From Pseudomonadota bacterium (GTDB taxonomy: Bacteria; Pseudomonadota; Gammaproteobacteria; Steroidobacterales; Woeseiaceae), in contig JADFHE010000030.1 of assembly GCA_022567295.1 (NCBI GenBank), positions 1 through 36,944 of the forward strand: DNA of 36,944 nucleotides, in the 5' to 3' direction. Below the pieces are notes generated by a model. That model was not told the origin of the DNA. It made no database searches and saw only the letters and a program-made list of their open reading frames with translations. Made by a program: the position numbers and the translations under genes. Of the stretch, positions 15,807 to 26,191 are shown one piece after another. Positions within the stretch are counted from its first letter, which is position 1; each line of letters opens with the position of its first letter.

Positions 15807-17108
15807 CTAACTTCGCTCCGCCTGAATCTGCGCACCGATTGCTGTCATGCATTCGCAGAAACCGGGGAACGACGTATCGACAGCGTTGACGTCTTCGACG
15901 ATCACTTCATCTGCCGCAATCGTTCCGGCGAGTGCCAGCGACATTGCCACCCTGTGATCGCCATGACTCTGAACCGTACCGCCGTTGAAATGACCACCAT
16001 GAACCACAGCACCGTCGTCGGTTTCATCGACCTGGATACCGAGATTCCCAAAGGCGTCGGCCATCGCTGAAATCCGGTCGCTTTCTTTCACACGCAGTTC
16101 GCCAATACCTGAAAATTCTGTCTTGCCGCTGGCAGCGGCGGCTGCGACAAACAATACCGGAAACTCGTCTATGGCCAGTGAAACAAGTGACGCGTCGACG
16201 GGACCACCATGAAGTTTGGATGAACGCACACGAATATCCGCAACCGGTTCTTCACCCAGTAGTCGATCGTTTTCGAGGCTGATATCAGCTCCCATGCTCT
16301 GTAAAATGCTGATGATACCGGTCCGTGTCGGATTTACACCGACGTTCCTGATCTGGATATCGGCATTTTCTGCCAACAGCGCAGCCAACATCACGAATGC
16401 GGCCGACGAAAGGTCTGCCGGCACGTTGACCTGGCAGCCTCGTAGTTGCTGGCCCCCTGTTAAGGAGACTGTCCCATCGATTGAGGTGACGGTCACTCCC
16501 ATCGAGCGGAGCATGCGTTCCGTGTGGTCACGCGTTACTGCCGGTTCTGTCACAGAGGTCTCGCCATCAGCGTACAAGCCACCCAGTAATACGGCCGATT
16601 TCACTTGCGCGCTGGCCATGGGCGTTTGATAGCTGATACCCCGCAAACGATCCGTTGCACGTATTGCCAGCGGCGGTCGACCATCGCGGCTTTCTATCGT
16701 GGCGCCCATCTGGGTTAGTGGCTTGATGATGCGTTCCATCGGACGAGCCGTCAGCGATTCGTCCCCGGTCAATACGCTGTCGAACGACTGACCACTCAAG
16801 AGCCCGGTCATCAGTCGCATCGCCGTACCGGAGTTGCCGAGGTCCAAATCCCTGTCCGGCGCCTGCAAACCACGTAGGCCAACGCCGTCGATAGACAATT
16901 CCGTTGCACTGGGTTGCTGAATATCGACACCGAGCGCCCGCATTACTGCCAATGTCGCCAAGCAGTCCTCCCCCGTGAGGAATCCGCTGACCTCAGTGCG
17001 ACCTTCCGCAATACTGCCCAGCATCAACGCCCGGTGAGAAACAGATTTATCGCCAGGTACGGTGACCGAGGCGTCTTGGACCTTTGATGGAGTGACTCTG
17101 AAACGCAT
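15807..17108 (-). CDS. aroA: 3-phosphoshikimate 1-carboxyvinyltransferase (EPSP synthase)
   Basis: AroA joins phosphoenolpyruvate to shikimate-3-phosphate, the sixth step of chorismate synthesis. The 433-residue protein has the N-terminal [16 protein letters not shown] with the catalytic Lys, the motif [15 protein letters not shown], and the C-terminal RVKESDRI and [22 protein letters not shown], with Ala where class I enzymes often have it, and the overall look resemble the stand-alone class II-type sequences; exact class would need alignment. In Pseudomonas the equivalent gene is fused to tyrA; here it is a single-domain enzyme. It starts 12 bp past pheA and almost touches cmk. Confidence 0.95.
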   Translation of the reverse strand: MRFRVTPSKVQDASVTVPGDKSVSHRALMLGSIAEGRTEVSGFLTGEDCLATLAVMRALGVDIQQPSATELSIDGVGLRGLQAPDRDLDLGNSGTAMRLMTGLLSGQSFDSVLTGDESLTARPMERIIKPLTQMGATIESRDGRPPLAIRATDRLRGISYQTPMASAQVKSAVLLGGLYADGETSVTEPAVTRDHTERMLRSMGVTVTSIDGTVSLTGGQQLRGCQVNVPADLSSAAFVMLAALLAENADIQIRNVGVNPTRTGIISILQSMGADISLENDRLLGEEPVADIRVRSSKLHGGPVDASLVSLAIDEFPVLFVAAAAASGKTEFSGIGELRVKESDRISAMADAFGNLGIQVDETDDGAVVHGGHFNGGTVQSHGDHRVAMSLALAGTIAADEVIVEDVNAVDTSFPGFCECMTAIGAQIQAERS

Positions 17109-17120
17109 GAGAAAGAATTG

Positions 17121-18233
17121 TCAGCCAACGGCCTTCGGATAAGCACCCAGCACGCGGAATAATGAACTGGTCTTCTCCAGCTTTTGCAGGGCTTCGGCGA
17201 CCGGAGATTCCTCCGCATGGCCCTCAATATCGATAAAAAACACGTAATCCCATTTCTTGCGTCGCGACGGCCGCGACTCGATACGAGTCATGTTGACGCC
17301 ATATTCCGCCAGCGGCTGCAACAGGCTATGTAATACGCCAGCGCCGCCCGCAGTGTCGCTCGTCGACACCAGTATGGTCGTTTTGTCGTCACCACTAGCG
17401 GCCAGCAGATTGCGGCCGACAACCAGAAAGCGCGTCGCGTTATCGGCGCGATCTTCAATATTGTTGACCATGATCTTCAGCTCGTAAACGTCGGCGGCGA
17501 CTTCGGGACCTATCGCCGCGGTACCATCTTCATCGCGAGCGCGTCGTGCACCGGAAGCATTGCTCGACATGCCGATGAGTTCTACGTGCGGAAGGTACTC
17601 GCGCAACCAACCACGACACTGGGCGAGCGACTGCTCGTGCGCACAGATACGTTCGATATTATCGAGCCCCTCCATTTTACTCATCAGGTGCTGCTCGATC
17701 TTGAGTTCGATTTCTCCGGATATTTTCAGTGGCGACGTCAGGAACATATCCAGCGTGTTGTTAACAGACCCTTCAGTAGAGTTTTCTATGGGTACCACGC
17801 CAAAATCCGCCGCCCCACATTCGACCTCCTGAAATACTTCGTCGATCGTGTGAAACGGCAATGCACGAACGGAATGGCCAAAATGTTTATAGACTGACGT
17901 CTGTGTGAACGTACCCTCCGGACCGAGGAACCCAATTTTCAGTGGCTCCTGCTGCGCAAGACAGGCAGACATGATTTCGCGAAACAGGCGCAACATCTCT
18001 TCATCGCGCAGCGGTCCTTTATTTCGCTTGAGCACGTTGCGGAGAACTTCCGCCTCACGTTCGGGCCGATAGTAGTCGACGGCAGATCCAAGTTCGCCTT
18101 TGGCGGCGCCAACCTGTTGGGCAATAGTCGCCCGCTCGTTAATCAGCGCCTGAATACGCTCGTCCACATCGTTAATACGATTGCGAATCTCCGAGAGATC
18201 CATGACCTGTTTGTCTTTGCCCGTAGCAGTCAT
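17121..18233 (-). CDS. pheA: Bifunctional chorismate mutase / prephenate dehydratase
   Basis: PheA converts chorismate to prephenate and then phenylpyruvate, the route to phenylalanine. The 370-residue protein has an AroQ-type mutase domain at about 11-95 (LSEIRNRINDVDERIQ, with YRPEREAEVLR). The dehydratase domain at about 98-275 begins KIGFLGPEGTFTQ and includes PIENSTEGSVNNTLD and NATRFLVVG. An ACT domain at about 285-365, with the ESRPSRRKKWDYVFFID motif, should sense phenylalanine. Start is the ATG at 18233; an ATG at 18203 (MDLSEIR) is an alternative. It lies between serA and aroA in one transcription unit. No trp- or phe-type attenuator leader peptide was seen nearby. Confidence 0.96.
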   Translation of the reverse strand: MTATGKDKQVMDLSEIRNRINDVDERIQALINERATIAQQVGAAKGELGSAVDYYRPEREAEVLRNVLKRNKGPLRDEEMLRLFREIMSACLAQQEPLKIGFLGPEGTFTQTSVYKHFGHSVRALPFHTIDEVFQEVECGAADFGVVPIENSTEGSVNNTLDMFLTSPLKISGEIELKIEQHLMSKMEGLDNIERICAHEQSLAQCRGWLREYLPHVELIGMSSNASGARRARDEDGTAAIGPEVAADVYELKIMVNNIEDRADNATRFLVVGRNLLAASGDDKTTILVSTSDTAGGAGVLHSLLQPLAEYGVNMTRIESRPSRRKKWDYVFFIDIEGHAEESPVAEALQKLEKTSSLFRVLGAYPKAVG

Positions 18234-18270
18234 TTCCTACCTGCTCTGAAAACCTAATGGAATCCTGAGG

Positions 18271-19446
18271 TTATACAGGCTTGCCTAGATTTCGCAACGT
18301 CAGAACGCCGTCAATGGCGCGGATCTGATCCAGCAATTCCGACGTCGGCTCCGCATTGACGTCCACGATCGTGTACGCGAGATCGCCGATGGACTTATTG
18401 AGTAGATCTTCTATGTTCAAGCCCGCCTTCGCAATGCAGGTCGATATCTGACCGACCATATTCGGCACGTTGGCATTTGCAAGCGTTATCCGCCAAGCAT
18501 CCAGCCGCGGCAGACGTGCCTCCGGGAAATTGACGGAGAAACGAATGTTGCCGTTTTCGAGGTACTCCTTGACGTTCTCCGCCACCATAATCGCGCAATT
18601 TTCCTCGGCCTCGGCCGTCGAGGCACCCAGGTGCGGCAGAGCAATTACCTGCGGATGCGCGATGAGTTCAGGTGTCGGAAAATCCGTCACAAAGCAATGC
18701 AGCTTACCGCTGTCGAGAGCAGCCATCACCGCCGCATCATCCACGATCCCGCCACGAGCGAAGTTTACGATCACGCCGCGGTCGTGCATTAAAGCAATTC
18801 GGTCCGCATTCACCAATTTTCGTGTCCCATCGGTGAGCGGTACGTGCAAGGTGACGAAGTCGGCATTCTGGAATAGTTGATCCATCGTCTCAACGTGCTC
18901 AACACCGGAAGAAAGCTGCCAGGCATTTCTGACCGTAATTGCAGGATCAAATCCAACGACCTTCATGCTGAGGGCCAATGCTGCGTTCGCTATTTCAACA
19001 CCAATTGCGCCGAGCCCGACGACAGCAAGCGTTTTCCCCGGCAACTCGAATCCAACAAATTTTTTCTTGGCCGCTTCGACGGCTATTTCCAATTCATCGC
19101 CGGTTTCATCCAACGACGAAACGAATGCGCTGGCACGGCAAAGGTTGCGAGCTCCTATCAGCATTCCGGCGATTGCAAGTTCTTTAACGGCATTGGCATT
19201 TGCACCTGGCGCATTGAATACAGGAATGCCGCGTTTGCTCATAGCCACTACGGGAATATTGTTAGTACCGGCACCGGCGCGGCCGATCGCTACGACAGTA
19301 TCCGGTAGTTCCATGTCATGCAGATCTTGCGAACGCAACAACACAGCGTCCGGGCGCGAAACTTCGGACGCAACCTCGTAGCGATCGCGAGGTAAGCGCC
19401 GTAGCCCTTCGACTGCGATATTGTTGAATGTCAGTATTTTAAACAC
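18271..19446 (-). CDS. serA: D-3-phosphoglycerate dehydrogenase, ACT-domain form
   Basis: SerA oxidises 3-phosphoglycerate, the first step of serine synthesis, with NAD. The 391-residue protein is shorter than long SerA forms with an extra intervening domain. Its NAD-binding fold has the motif VGLGAIGVEIAN near residue 143, and catalytic residues appear in NFARGGIVDD (Arg) and LPHLGAST (His). A C-terminal ACT domain from about 315 (TLANANVPNMVGQIST) is expected to bind serine as feedback inhibitor. It follows serC by 6 bp, so the first two enzymes of serine synthesis are co-transcribed, and precedes pheA. Confidence 0.94.
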   Translation of the reverse strand: MFKILTFNNIAVEGLRRLPRDRYEVASEVSRPDAVLLRSQDLHDMELPDTVVAIGRAGAGTNNIPVVAMSKRGIPVFNAPGANANAVKELAIAGMLIGARNLCRASAFVSSLDETGDELEIAVEAAKKKFVGFELPGKTLAVVGLGAIGVEIANAALALSMKVVGFDPAITVRNAWQLSSGVEHVETMDQLFQNADFVTLHVPLTDGTRKLVNADRIALMHDRGVIVNFARGGIVDDAAVMAALDSGKLHCFVTDFPTPELIAHPQVIALPHLGASTAEAEENCAIMVAENVKEYLENGNIRFSVNFPEARLPRLDAWRITLANANVPNMVGQISTCIAKAGLNIEDLLNKSIGDLAYTIVDVNAEPTSELLDQIRAIDGVLTLRNLGKPV

Positions 19447-19452
19447 GTGCTG

Positions 19453-20532
19453 CTATCCATGTGTCTTTTCGAATTCGATCATGAATGCGATCAAAGCATC
19501 GACAGCCTCTTCGCTAACGGCATTGTATATGGATGCTCGCATACCGCCGACCGATCGGTGTCCTTTCAGATTCGTCAGTCCCGCCGCATGACTTTCTGCA
19601 AGAAACGTCGCGTCCAATGCGTTGTCGGCGAGAACGAACGGCACATTCATCCACGACCGGCAGTCTTTCGCCACCGAATTCGAATAGAAATCGGAATTAT
19701 CAATCGCGGCATATAACTTGCGCGCCTTGCGTTCATTGATATCAGCAATTGCCTCGACTCCGCCTTTTTCCTGCAGCCACTGAAAGACAAGATCAGCAAC
19801 GTACCAGGCAAATGTCGGTGGAGTATTGGTCATGGAATTGGAGTCAGCGTACGATTTCCAGGTCATGAGATGAGGGTTGCCCTGCCGAGCGCGCCCCAGC
19901 AAATCCTTTCTTACTATGACCAAGGTAATGCCGGCAGGACCGATGTTTTTCTGCGCGCTGGCGTAGATTACTCCGAACCGGCCAATATCCACCGGTCGCG
20001 ACAGTATGGTGCTGGACATGTCGGCGACCAGCGGCACATCCCCGCCGGGGACGAAATGAAATTCAACTCCGGAGATAGTCTCGTTAGGCGTGTAATGGAG
20101 GTACGCGGCGTTCTCGCTGCGATTCCACGTCGACTCTTCCGGGATATAAGTGAAATTTCTGTCCGCTGCATCCGCGGCAATATTGGCATGGCAGAATTTT
20201 GCCGCTTCGCCAGCCGCTTTCTTGCCCCAGCTGCCGGTAACGACGTAATCAGCCTTGTCACCTGGCTCCGCAAGGTTCAGTGGTGCCATCGCCATCTGCA
20301 TCGTCGCTCCACCTTGTGGAAACAACACACTGTAGTCATCCGGAACCGCCAGCAATTCCCGAAGATTCGATTCCGCACGAGCTGCGACCGCAACGAATTC
20401 CTTGCCGCGGTGACTGCACTCCATCACCGACATGCCAGTGCCCTGCCAGTCGGGGATGTCGTCCTGAATCTGCTGCAGAACTTCGAGCGGAAGAGCTGCC
20501 GGACCGGCACTGAAATTGTAAACGCGCGACAT
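19453..20532 (-). CDS. serC: Phosphoserine aminotransferase
   Basis: SerC makes phosphoserine from phosphohydroxypyruvate and glutamate using pyridoxal phosphate; it also serves pyridoxine synthesis. The 359-residue protein starts MSRVYNFSAGPAALP, the family signature. It contains LFPQGGATMQMAMAP and the PLP-lysine motif ASAQKNIGPAGI (Lys in QKN), and ends with GGMRASIYNAV. It is the first gene of the serC-serA-pheA-aroA-cmk-rpsA run. A terminator behind gyrA and a palindrome upstream suggest that transcription starts just before serC. Confidence 0.97.
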   Translation of the reverse strand: MSRVYNFSAGPAALPLEVLQQIQDDIPDWQGTGMSVMECSHRGKEFVAVAARAESNLRELLAVPDDYSVLFPQGGATMQMAMAPLNLAEPGDKADYVVTGSWGKKAAGEAAKFCHANIAADAADRNFTYIPEESTWNRSENAAYLHYTPNETISGVEFHFVPGGDVPLVADMSSTILSRPVDIGRFGVIYASAQKNIGPAGITLVIVRKDLLGRARQGNPHLMTWKSYADSNSMTNTPPTFAWYVADLVFQWLQEKGGVEAIADINERKARKLYAAIDNSDFYSNSVAKDCRSWMNVPFVLADNALDATFLAESHAAGLTNLKGHRSVGGMRASIYNAVSEEAVDALIAFMIEFEKTHG

Positions 20533-20586
20533 GTCGCTGGAGTCCTTCGGGTAATCGGGGGCTGTGTGGGCCGCGTATTGTTACGG

Positions 20587-20600
20587 TTTGAGAACTCAAA
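20587..20600. promoter_or_regulatory. Palindrome upstream of serC (possible operator)
   Basis: TTTGAG-AA-CTCAAA is a perfect 6-bp inverted repeat with a 2-bp centre in the 130-bp gap between gyrA and serC, about 55 bp before the serC start. It is separate from the gyrA terminator. No known regulator can be assigned. Confidence 0.3.
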
Positions 20601-20623
20601 TGCACTAGTTAAATAGGGATATG

Positions 20624-20650
20624 AAAAGTTCGCCAACGAATAAGGCGAAC
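20624..20650 (-). terminator. Rho-independent terminator of gyrA
   Basis: GTTCGCC and GGCGAAC make a perfect 7-bp stem with a 9-nt loop, followed on the minus strand by TTTTC. It lies 12 bp after the gyrA stop and separates gyrA from serC. Confidence 0.75.
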
Positions 20651-20662
20651 CGTTCTAGTACA

Positions 20663-23203
20663 TTAGTCCTCGTCGTCCTCGATTGCCTCGATTCGTGCCA
20701 GGCCCACGAGCCGCTGGCCTTTCTCAACACGAATCAAACGAACGCCCTGGGTGTTGCGCCCCATGATAGAAATCTCATCTACGCCTGTACGTACCAGTGT
20801 GCCGTTTGAGCTAATCAGCATAACTTCGTCTTCGTCCGCAACCAATAATGCGCCAACCGTTTTACCGTTCCGGTCGCTGGTCTGAATTGCTATTACACCC
20901 TGTCCACCACGGCCCTGCACCGGGAAATCGTCAACGGGCGTGCGTTTGCCATAACCGTTCTCAGTCGCTGTAAGAATCAGGCCATCGCTCATGATTGAGA
21001 GAGCGATCACTTCGTGACCGTCTGGCAACTTGATTCCCCTCACACCTGCAGCACCTCGTCCCATTGGACGAACGTCCTCTTCTTTGAATCGAATCGACTT
21101 GCCATGACTGGCGACCAGCAAAACCTCAGCTTTACCATTGGTAATTGCAACGTTAACGAGCTTATCGTCGTCACGCAGGTCGATCGCGATAATGCCGTTG
21201 GCGCGAGGCCTCGAGAATTGACTCAGCGGCGTTTTCTTGACCGTCCCAGCTGACGTAGCCATGAATACGAAATGCCCTTCTGCATACTCTCGAATTGGCA
21301 GAATCGCATTGATGCGTTCGTCGTCCTCGAGCGGCAGCAGATTGACGATCGGTTTACCACGAGATCCACGGCTTGCCTGCGGAACCTGGAAGACCTTGAG
21401 CCAGTACATCTTGCCGCGACTTGAGAAGCAGAGAATTGTGTCATGCGTATTCGCGATAAACAGGTTGTCTATGAAGTCTTCGTCTTTGACTTTCGTCGCC
21501 GACCGGCCCCGTCCGCCGCGCTTCTGCGCCTGGTAAGATTCGATAGGTTGCGCTTTCGCGTAGCCACCATGTGACATCGTCACAACCACTTCTTCTTCGG
21601 GAATCAGGTCCTCAATACTCAGATCGGAGTGATCCTGAACTATTTCGGTGCGGCGCTCATCGCCATAAGCGTCCCGAACCTCGATCAACTCTGCCTTGAT
21701 AACGTCGAGCAGCATGTCCGGTGCTGCCAGAATGCTCGAAAATTCTTTAATTTTACCTAATACCTCTTTGTATTCTTTTACTATTTTATCTTGCTCAAGT
21801 CCCGTCAACCGATGCAATCGTAGATCAAGGATGGCTTGCGCCTGAACAGCCGACAGATGGTATGTACCGTCGATCAGACCGGATGTTGTATCCATTCCAT
21901 CGGGCCGGGTATCCATATCACCCGCGCGCTCCAGCATGCCGGTAACTGCACCTGGCTCCCAGTCCCGGCGAATTAATCCGGCTTTGGCCTCCGCCGGGGT
22001 CGCCGATGCCTTGATCAGCTCGATCACGGCATCGATATTGGCCAGTGCGACGGTCTGCCCCTCCAACACGTGCGCCCGATCGCGAGCTTTGCGCAGATCG
22101 AAAATCGTCCGGCGGGCCACTACCTCACGGCGATGCGCCAGGAATGCTTCAAGAATCTGTTTGAGATTCAAGAGTTTTGGCTGGCCATCAAGCAATGCCA
22201 CCATGTTGATGCCAAAGACGTTTTGCATTGCGGTTTGTTTGTACAGGTTATTCAATACCACGTCGCTGACTTCACCCATCTTGAGTTCAATGACGATACG
22301 CATGCCGTCCTTATCAGACTCATCACGCAACTCACTGATGCCCTCAATGCGTTTTTCACGCACAAGATCCGCGATTTTCTCGATCAGGCGTGCTTTGTTT
22401 ACCTGGTACGGCAGCTCGGTAACGATAATCGCTTCCTTGCCACGTGCATTAATGACTTCAATATGGGTTCTGGCACGTATATGTACGCGACCCCGGCCGG
22501 TTCGGTACGCGGAATAGATACCCTGTGCGCCATTGATAATACCCGCCGTCGGAAAGTCCGGCCCCGGTATATGTTCCATCAACGCTGGAACGTCAATGGC
22601 AGGATCTTCGATCAGGGCCATGCACGCATTGATGACTTCATTAAGATTGTGCGGCGGAATATTCGTCGCCATTCCCACCGCTATGCCCGACGAGCCGTTG
22701 ACCAGCAGATTCGGAATACGTGTCGGCATAACAGTCGGTTCACTTTCGGAACCGTCATAATTCTCGACGAAATCGACTGTTTCCTTGTCGATATCTGCCA
22801 GCAACTCATGCGCCACCTTCGCCATGCGCACCTCGGTATACCGCATGGCAGCGGGTGAGTCGCCATCGACAGAACCAAAGTTACCCTGTCCATCAACCAA
22901 CATGTAACGCAGCGAAAAAGGTTGCGCCATTCGAACGATCGTGTCGTACACAGCGGAATCGCCATGCGGATGAAACTTGCCGATTACATCGCCGACCACC
23001 CGAGCCGATTTCTTATAGGGTTTGTTGAAGTCATTGCCAAGCTCGCGCATGGCGTGCAGTACTCGACGATGGACTGGTTTCAGCCCGTCACGAACGTCGG
23101 GCAGCGCGCGACCGACGATCACGCTCATTGCATAGTCGAGATAGGACTGCTGCATCTCATCTTCGAGACTTACAGACAGCAATTCCTTTGCAACTCCAAC
23201 CAT
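20663..23203 (-). CDS. gyrA: DNA gyrase subunit A
   Basis: GyrA cuts and rejoins DNA in the gyrase tetramer that introduces negative supercoils. The 846-residue protein aligns by eye with E. coli GyrA without gaps over the first 120 residues. The catalytic Tyr122 is in [10 protein letters not shown]. The quinolone-resistance region reads [14 protein letters not shown] with Ser83 and Asp87, the susceptible-type residues. The GyrA box QKRGGRGRS is present in the C-terminal domain, which distinguishes it from ParC. The tail ends in acidic EAIEDDED. A perfect TTGACA lies on the minus strand at 23308-23303, but without a good -10 partner. The gene has its own terminator. Confidence 0.98.
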   Translation of the reverse strand: MVGVAKELLSVSLEDEMQQSYLDYAMSVIVGRALPDVRDGLKPVHRRVLHAMRELGNDFNKPYKKSARVVGDVIGKFHPHGDSAVYDTIVRMAQPFSLRYMLVDGQGNFGSVDGDSPAAMRYTEVRMAKVAHELLADIDKETVDFVENYDGSESEPTVMPTRIPNLLVNGSSGIAVGMATNIPPHNLNEVINACMALIEDPAIDVPALMEHIPGPDFPTAGIINGAQGIYSAYRTGRGRVHIRARTHIEVINARGKEAIIVTELPYQVNKARLIEKIADLVREKRIEGISELRDESDKDGMRIVIELKMGEVSDVVLNNLYKQTAMQNVFGINMVALLDGQPKLLNLKQILEAFLAHRREVVARRTIFDLRKARDRAHVLEGQTVALANIDAVIELIKASATPAEAKAGLIRRDWEPGAVTGMLERAGDMDTRPDGMDTTSGLIDGTYHLSAVQAQAILDLRLHRLTGLEQDKIVKEYKEVLGKIKEFSSILAAPDMLLDVIKAELIEVRDAYGDERRTEIVQDHSDLSIEDLIPEEEVVVTMSHGGYAKAQPIESYQAQKRGGRGRSATKVKDEDFIDNLFIANTHDTILCFSSRGKMYWLKVFQVPQASRGSRGKPIVNLLPLEDDERINAILPIREYAEGHFVFMATSAGTVKKTPLSQFSRPRANGIIAIDLRDDDKLVNVAITNGKAEVLLVASHGKSIRFKEEDVRPMGRGAAGVRGIKLPDGHEVIALSIMSDGLILTATENGYGKRTPVDDFPVQGRGGQGVIAIQTSDRNGKTVGALLVADEDEVMLISSNGTLVRTGVDEISIMGRNTQGVRLIRVEKGQRLVGLARIEAIEDDED

Positions 23204-23420
23204 ATTTCTCTACTTTTCCTACTCAAAACTCCAGCGTGATCCCGATCCTGAAATCGGGCTCAAAAAGTCAGTTATTGCTGGAATTCAAGCGAACAAAATT
23301 CGTGTCAATTTAGGGCTAATTTCGGCCCTGTTTGGCGGCCGGATTAGACCTAGAATAATACCACACGGGACCTCGAAACAGCAGTGTTTTAGCGCCTTTC
23401 AGGGGTATTTAAAACGCAAC

Positions 23421-23448
23421 TGGAACTGCTGTCGATGACGCGTATACT
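23421..23448 (+). promoter_or_regulatory. Candidate promoter of the mtaD-ubiG-mupP-rmuC-yciK operon
   Basis: TATACT at 23443-23448 is a 5-of-6 match to the -10 consensus; the -35 (TGGAAC at 23421-23426, 16-bp spacer) is weak. The predicted start near 23455 would leave only about 3 nt before the mtaD ATG, and no Shine-Dalgarno is visible. The 254-bp gap to gyrA also holds a hairpin CCCGAT...ATCGGG at about 23239-23257. Confidence 0.4.
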
Positions 23449-23457
23449 GCCCCGACT

Positions 23458-24783
23458 ATGCAGTATTGCGATACCCTAATTGCACCCCGATGGTGCGTCC
23501 CGGTTGAACCTGCGAACGTGGTTCTTACCAACCACGCCGTGGTGATAAATGACGGGCGCATAACCGACCTCCTTACCCTCGCCGATGCACGCGAAAAATA
23601 CCAGCCCAGCGCCTTCATCGAGAAGCCGGATCACCTGCTGATTCCAGGGCTCGTTAATGCCCACACGCATGCTGCAATGACACTGATGCGCGGTCTCGCC
23701 GACGACATGCCATTGCAAGCATGGCTGCGGAAAGGGATCTGGCCGGCAGAAAAGCGCTGGGTCAGTGCGGAAATGGTGCGAGACGGCACTGAACTCGCTA
23801 TAGCGGAAATGATTTCAGGCGGCACGACCTGCTTCAGCGATCAGTATTTCTTCCCGGAAATCGTCGCTGAGACTGCCGTCGACCTTCACATGCGGGCGAT
23901 GGTCGGAACACCGATCATCGAGTTTCAGACGGCATGGGCTGTTGACACGGCCGACTACCTGCGTAAAGCCAGCGATCTAGTTCACGATCCGTACGCAGAC
24001 CACCCTCTCGTGTCGACCTGCTTTGCGCCGCACTCAATTAATTCATTATCTGATGAGTCGTTTATCGAACTTCGGGTGCTCGCCGATCAACTGGACGTCA
24101 GAACTCAGATTCACTTACACGAGTCGGCGGTCGAAGTGGCGACCGCAGTTGAGGAGACTGGCAAACGACCGATCGACCGATTACGGGAACTCGGGCTCGT
24201 TAATGCGTCGTTGCTGGCCGTGCACGCCGTTCATTTGAGCGATTCCGAAATCGAATTATTCGCTGAGTCCGGCGTAAGCATTGCTCATTGCCCGCATTCC
24301 AATCTAAAGCTCGCCAGTGGAATCGCGCCCGTGGCGAAGTATCGTGATGCGGGAATCAATGTTGCCATTGGCACCGATGGCGCTGCCAGCAACAACACCC
24401 TCGATATGATGTCCGAAATGCGTACAACCGCACTGCTCGCCAAGGCGACTGCATCGGATGCCGCGACGATACCAGCCAACGTCGCCCTCAGGATGTCGAC
24501 ACTCGATGGAGCCACTGCGCTGGGGCTGGCGCAGGAAATCGGGTCCATCGAGCCGGGAAAATGGGCAGACCTGACATGCGTCGATCTCAATCGATTGCAT
24601 AGCCAACCCGTGTACGATCCTGTTTCGCAACTGGTCTACACGGCCAGAGCCGATCAGGTGACGGATGTTTGGATTGCCGGAAGACACCAGCTTGACAACG
24701 GTCGACTCGCGCATATCGATACGGACAGCCTTCTACAACGCAGCAACGAGTGGCGTGACCGTTTCGTTGCATCACAGCACTGA
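23458..24783 (+). CDS. mtaD: TRZ/ATZ-family deaminase (5-methylthioadenosine / S-adenosylhomocysteine deaminase type)
   Basis: The 441-residue amidohydrolase is the ortholog, by place and sequence, of the Pseudomonas gene between gyrA and ubiG, a methylthioadenosine deaminase. Metal ligands are visible: His69 and His71 in VNAHTHAAMTLMRG, His in QIHLHES, His in AVHAVHLSD and the Asp of GTDGAASNNTLD. The preceding IPGLVNAHTH and following SISHCPHSNLKL-type region (here SIAHCPHSN) are typical. It should recycle MTA from polyamine synthesis or deaminate related nucleosides. The mtnA gene that sits next to it in Pseudomonas is absent. The start is supported by the family N-terminus (LIAPRWCVPVEP). 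Confidence 0.85.
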   Translation: MQYCDTLIAPRWCVPVEPANVVLTNHAVVINDGRITDLLTLADAREKYQPSAFIEKPDHLLIPGLVNAHTHAAMTLMRGLADDMPLQAWLRKGIWPAEKRWVSAEMVRDGTELAIAEMISGGTTCFSDQYFFPEIVAETAVDLHMRAMVGTPIIEFQTAWAVDTADYLRKASDLVHDPYADHPLVSTCFAPHSINSLSDESFIELRVLADQLDVRTQIHLHESAVEVATAVEETGKRPIDRLRELGLVNASLLAVHAVHLSDSEIELFAESGVSIAHCPHSNLKLASGIAPVAKYRDAGINVAIGTDGAASNNTLDMMSEMRTTALLAKATASDAATIPANVALRMSTLDGATALGLAQEIGSIEPGKWADLTCVDLNRLHSQPVYDPVSQLVYTARADQVTDVWIAGRHQLDNGRLAHIDTDSLLQRSNEWRDRFVASQH

Positions 24784-24801
24784 TCGCAGGTAGCAATTTT
24801 A

Positions 24802-25509
24802 ATGACGACCGTAAGAGATAATGTCGATCCTGTTGAGGTCGCCAAGTTCGATGCTCTTGCCTCGCGATGGTGGGACCCCGATGGTGAGTTTCGGGCTTTG
24901 CACGAAATCAACCCGCTGCGGCTGGACTGGATTCGTCAACACGTACAATTGTCTGGCACAAATGTGCTCGACATTGGTTGTGGCGGGGGCATCCTTGCGG
25001 AGTCGATGGCGGCGGCGAACGCACGTGTCACGGGTATCGACATGGCCGAGGCGCCACTCGCTGTAGCCCGGCTACATCAGCACGAGTCGGATGTCGAAGT
25101 GGAGTACAAACACACAACAGCTGAAGAACTGGCCGCTGCCGAACCGGGCATCTTCGATATTGTTACTTGCCTGGAAATGCTCGAACACGTCCCCGACCCA
25201 GCCCGCGTTGTTGCGTCCTGTGCTGAACTCGTCAAACCGGGCGGGCACGTATTCTTTTCTACAATCAATCGAAATCCCAAGTCATTCGCTTTCGCGATCG
25301 TTGGCGCCGAGTACGTTCTCAAGTTGCTGCCCGCCGGTACGCATGAATATGAGAAATTTATCCGTCCGTCGGAGCTCGAGTCCTGGGCAAGACACGCAGG
25401 GCTTTCCCATCGGGACAGTATTGGCATGCACTATAATCCGCTCACCAAAGAGTACTCGCTGGGCGAAAACGTTGACGTCAATTACCTGATGTATTTTCGA
25501 CGTGAGTGA
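24802..25509 (+). CDS. ubiG: Ubiquinone biosynthesis O-methyltransferase
   Basis: UbiG performs both O-methylations of ubiquinone synthesis with S-adenosylmethionine. The 235-residue protein has the conserved N-terminus [20 protein letters not shown] and NPLRLDWI, the SAM motif [13 protein letters not shown] at 56-68, and [13 protein letters not shown]. The later [12 protein letters not shown] and [13 protein letters not shown] are specific for UbiG. It begins 18 bp after mtaD and overlaps the next gene by 8 bp. Confidence 0.97.
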   Translation: MTTVRDNVDPVEVAKFDALASRWWDPDGEFRALHEINPLRLDWIRQHVQLSGTNVLDIGCGGGILAESMAAANARVTGIDMAEAPLAVARLHQHESDVEVEYKHTTAEELAAAEPGIFDIVTCLEMLEHVPDPARVVASCAELVKPGGHVFFSTINRNPKSFAFAIVGAEYVLKLLPAGTHEYEKFIRPSELESWARHAGLSHRDSIGMHYNPLTKEYSLGENVDVNYLMYFRRE

Positions 25510-26191
25510 ACTCTACGGCGTTGAGTACAACGCCGTCTTTTTCGATCTCGACGGTACATTGATCGATACGGCGCCCGATATGGTTGCGGTACTGCAGCGA
25601 CTGCAGCAGGAGTATGGTATTGATCCTGTCGCCTATGATCTGGGGCGATCCAACGTCTCCCGTGGTGCGATCGGATTATTATCTCTGGGCTTCCCCGAAA
25701 TTGACGTCGAGATCGGCGACGCGCTGCATCAAGAATATCTGGAGCGCTATGCCGAAACGGTCTGTGTCGAATCGCGCGTCTTTGATGGATTGAATGAAAT
25801 GCTTGACCAACTCGACGACATCGACTGCCCTTGGGGAGTGGTCACCAATAAACCGGAACAGTTAACCGCACCGTTACTGGCCGAATTGGGACTGGCAGAT
25901 CGGTCGGTGTGTACGATCAGTGGTGACACGCTGGGTGTTAGAAAGCCGGACCCCGCCCCACTGCTTCTTGCATGTGAACTGGCCGGGGTCGAGCCGGCCA
26001 CAGCGATTTACGTCGGCGATGCCGAACACGATATTGAAGCCGGCCGGCGCGCAGGCATGGCAACCATTGCTGTAAGTTACGGTTACGTCACCGAAGAAGA
26101 CGATCCCCGCGAGTGGGATGCCGATGTCATCGCGACAACACCCCAAGAACTCACACAAATTGTCCTCAATGCGGTTAACCTTGAGGCCTGA
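25502..26191 (+). CDS. mupP: HAD phosphatase, N-acetylmuramic acid 6-phosphate phosphatase (MupP) type
   Basis: The 229-residue HAD enzyme starts at a GTG inside the ubiG stop region. Motif I is [14 protein letters not shown], with the nucleophile Asp15 and Asp17. Motif II is VVTNKP, motif III is the Lys of VRKPDP, and motif IV is [13 protein letters not shown]. It was often named phosphoglycolate phosphatase (Gph). The order ubiG-phosphatase-yciK and the residues WGVVTNKP and FDG match the Pseudomonas MupP, which removes phosphate from MurNAc-6-P in cell wall recycling. The assignment as MupP rests on this synteny and similarity; Gph is the alternative. Confidence 0.83.
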   Translation: MSELYGVEYNAVFFDLDGTLIDTAPDMVAVLQRLQQEYGIDPVAYDLGRSNVSRGAIGLLSLGFPEIDVEIGDALHQEYLERYAETVCVESRVFDGLNEMLDQLDDIDCPWGVVTNKPEQLTAPLLAELGLADRSVCTISGDTLGVRKPDPAPLLLACELAGVEPATAIYVGDAEHDIEAGRRAGMATIAVSYGYVTEEDDPREWDADVIATTPQELTQIVLNAVNLEA

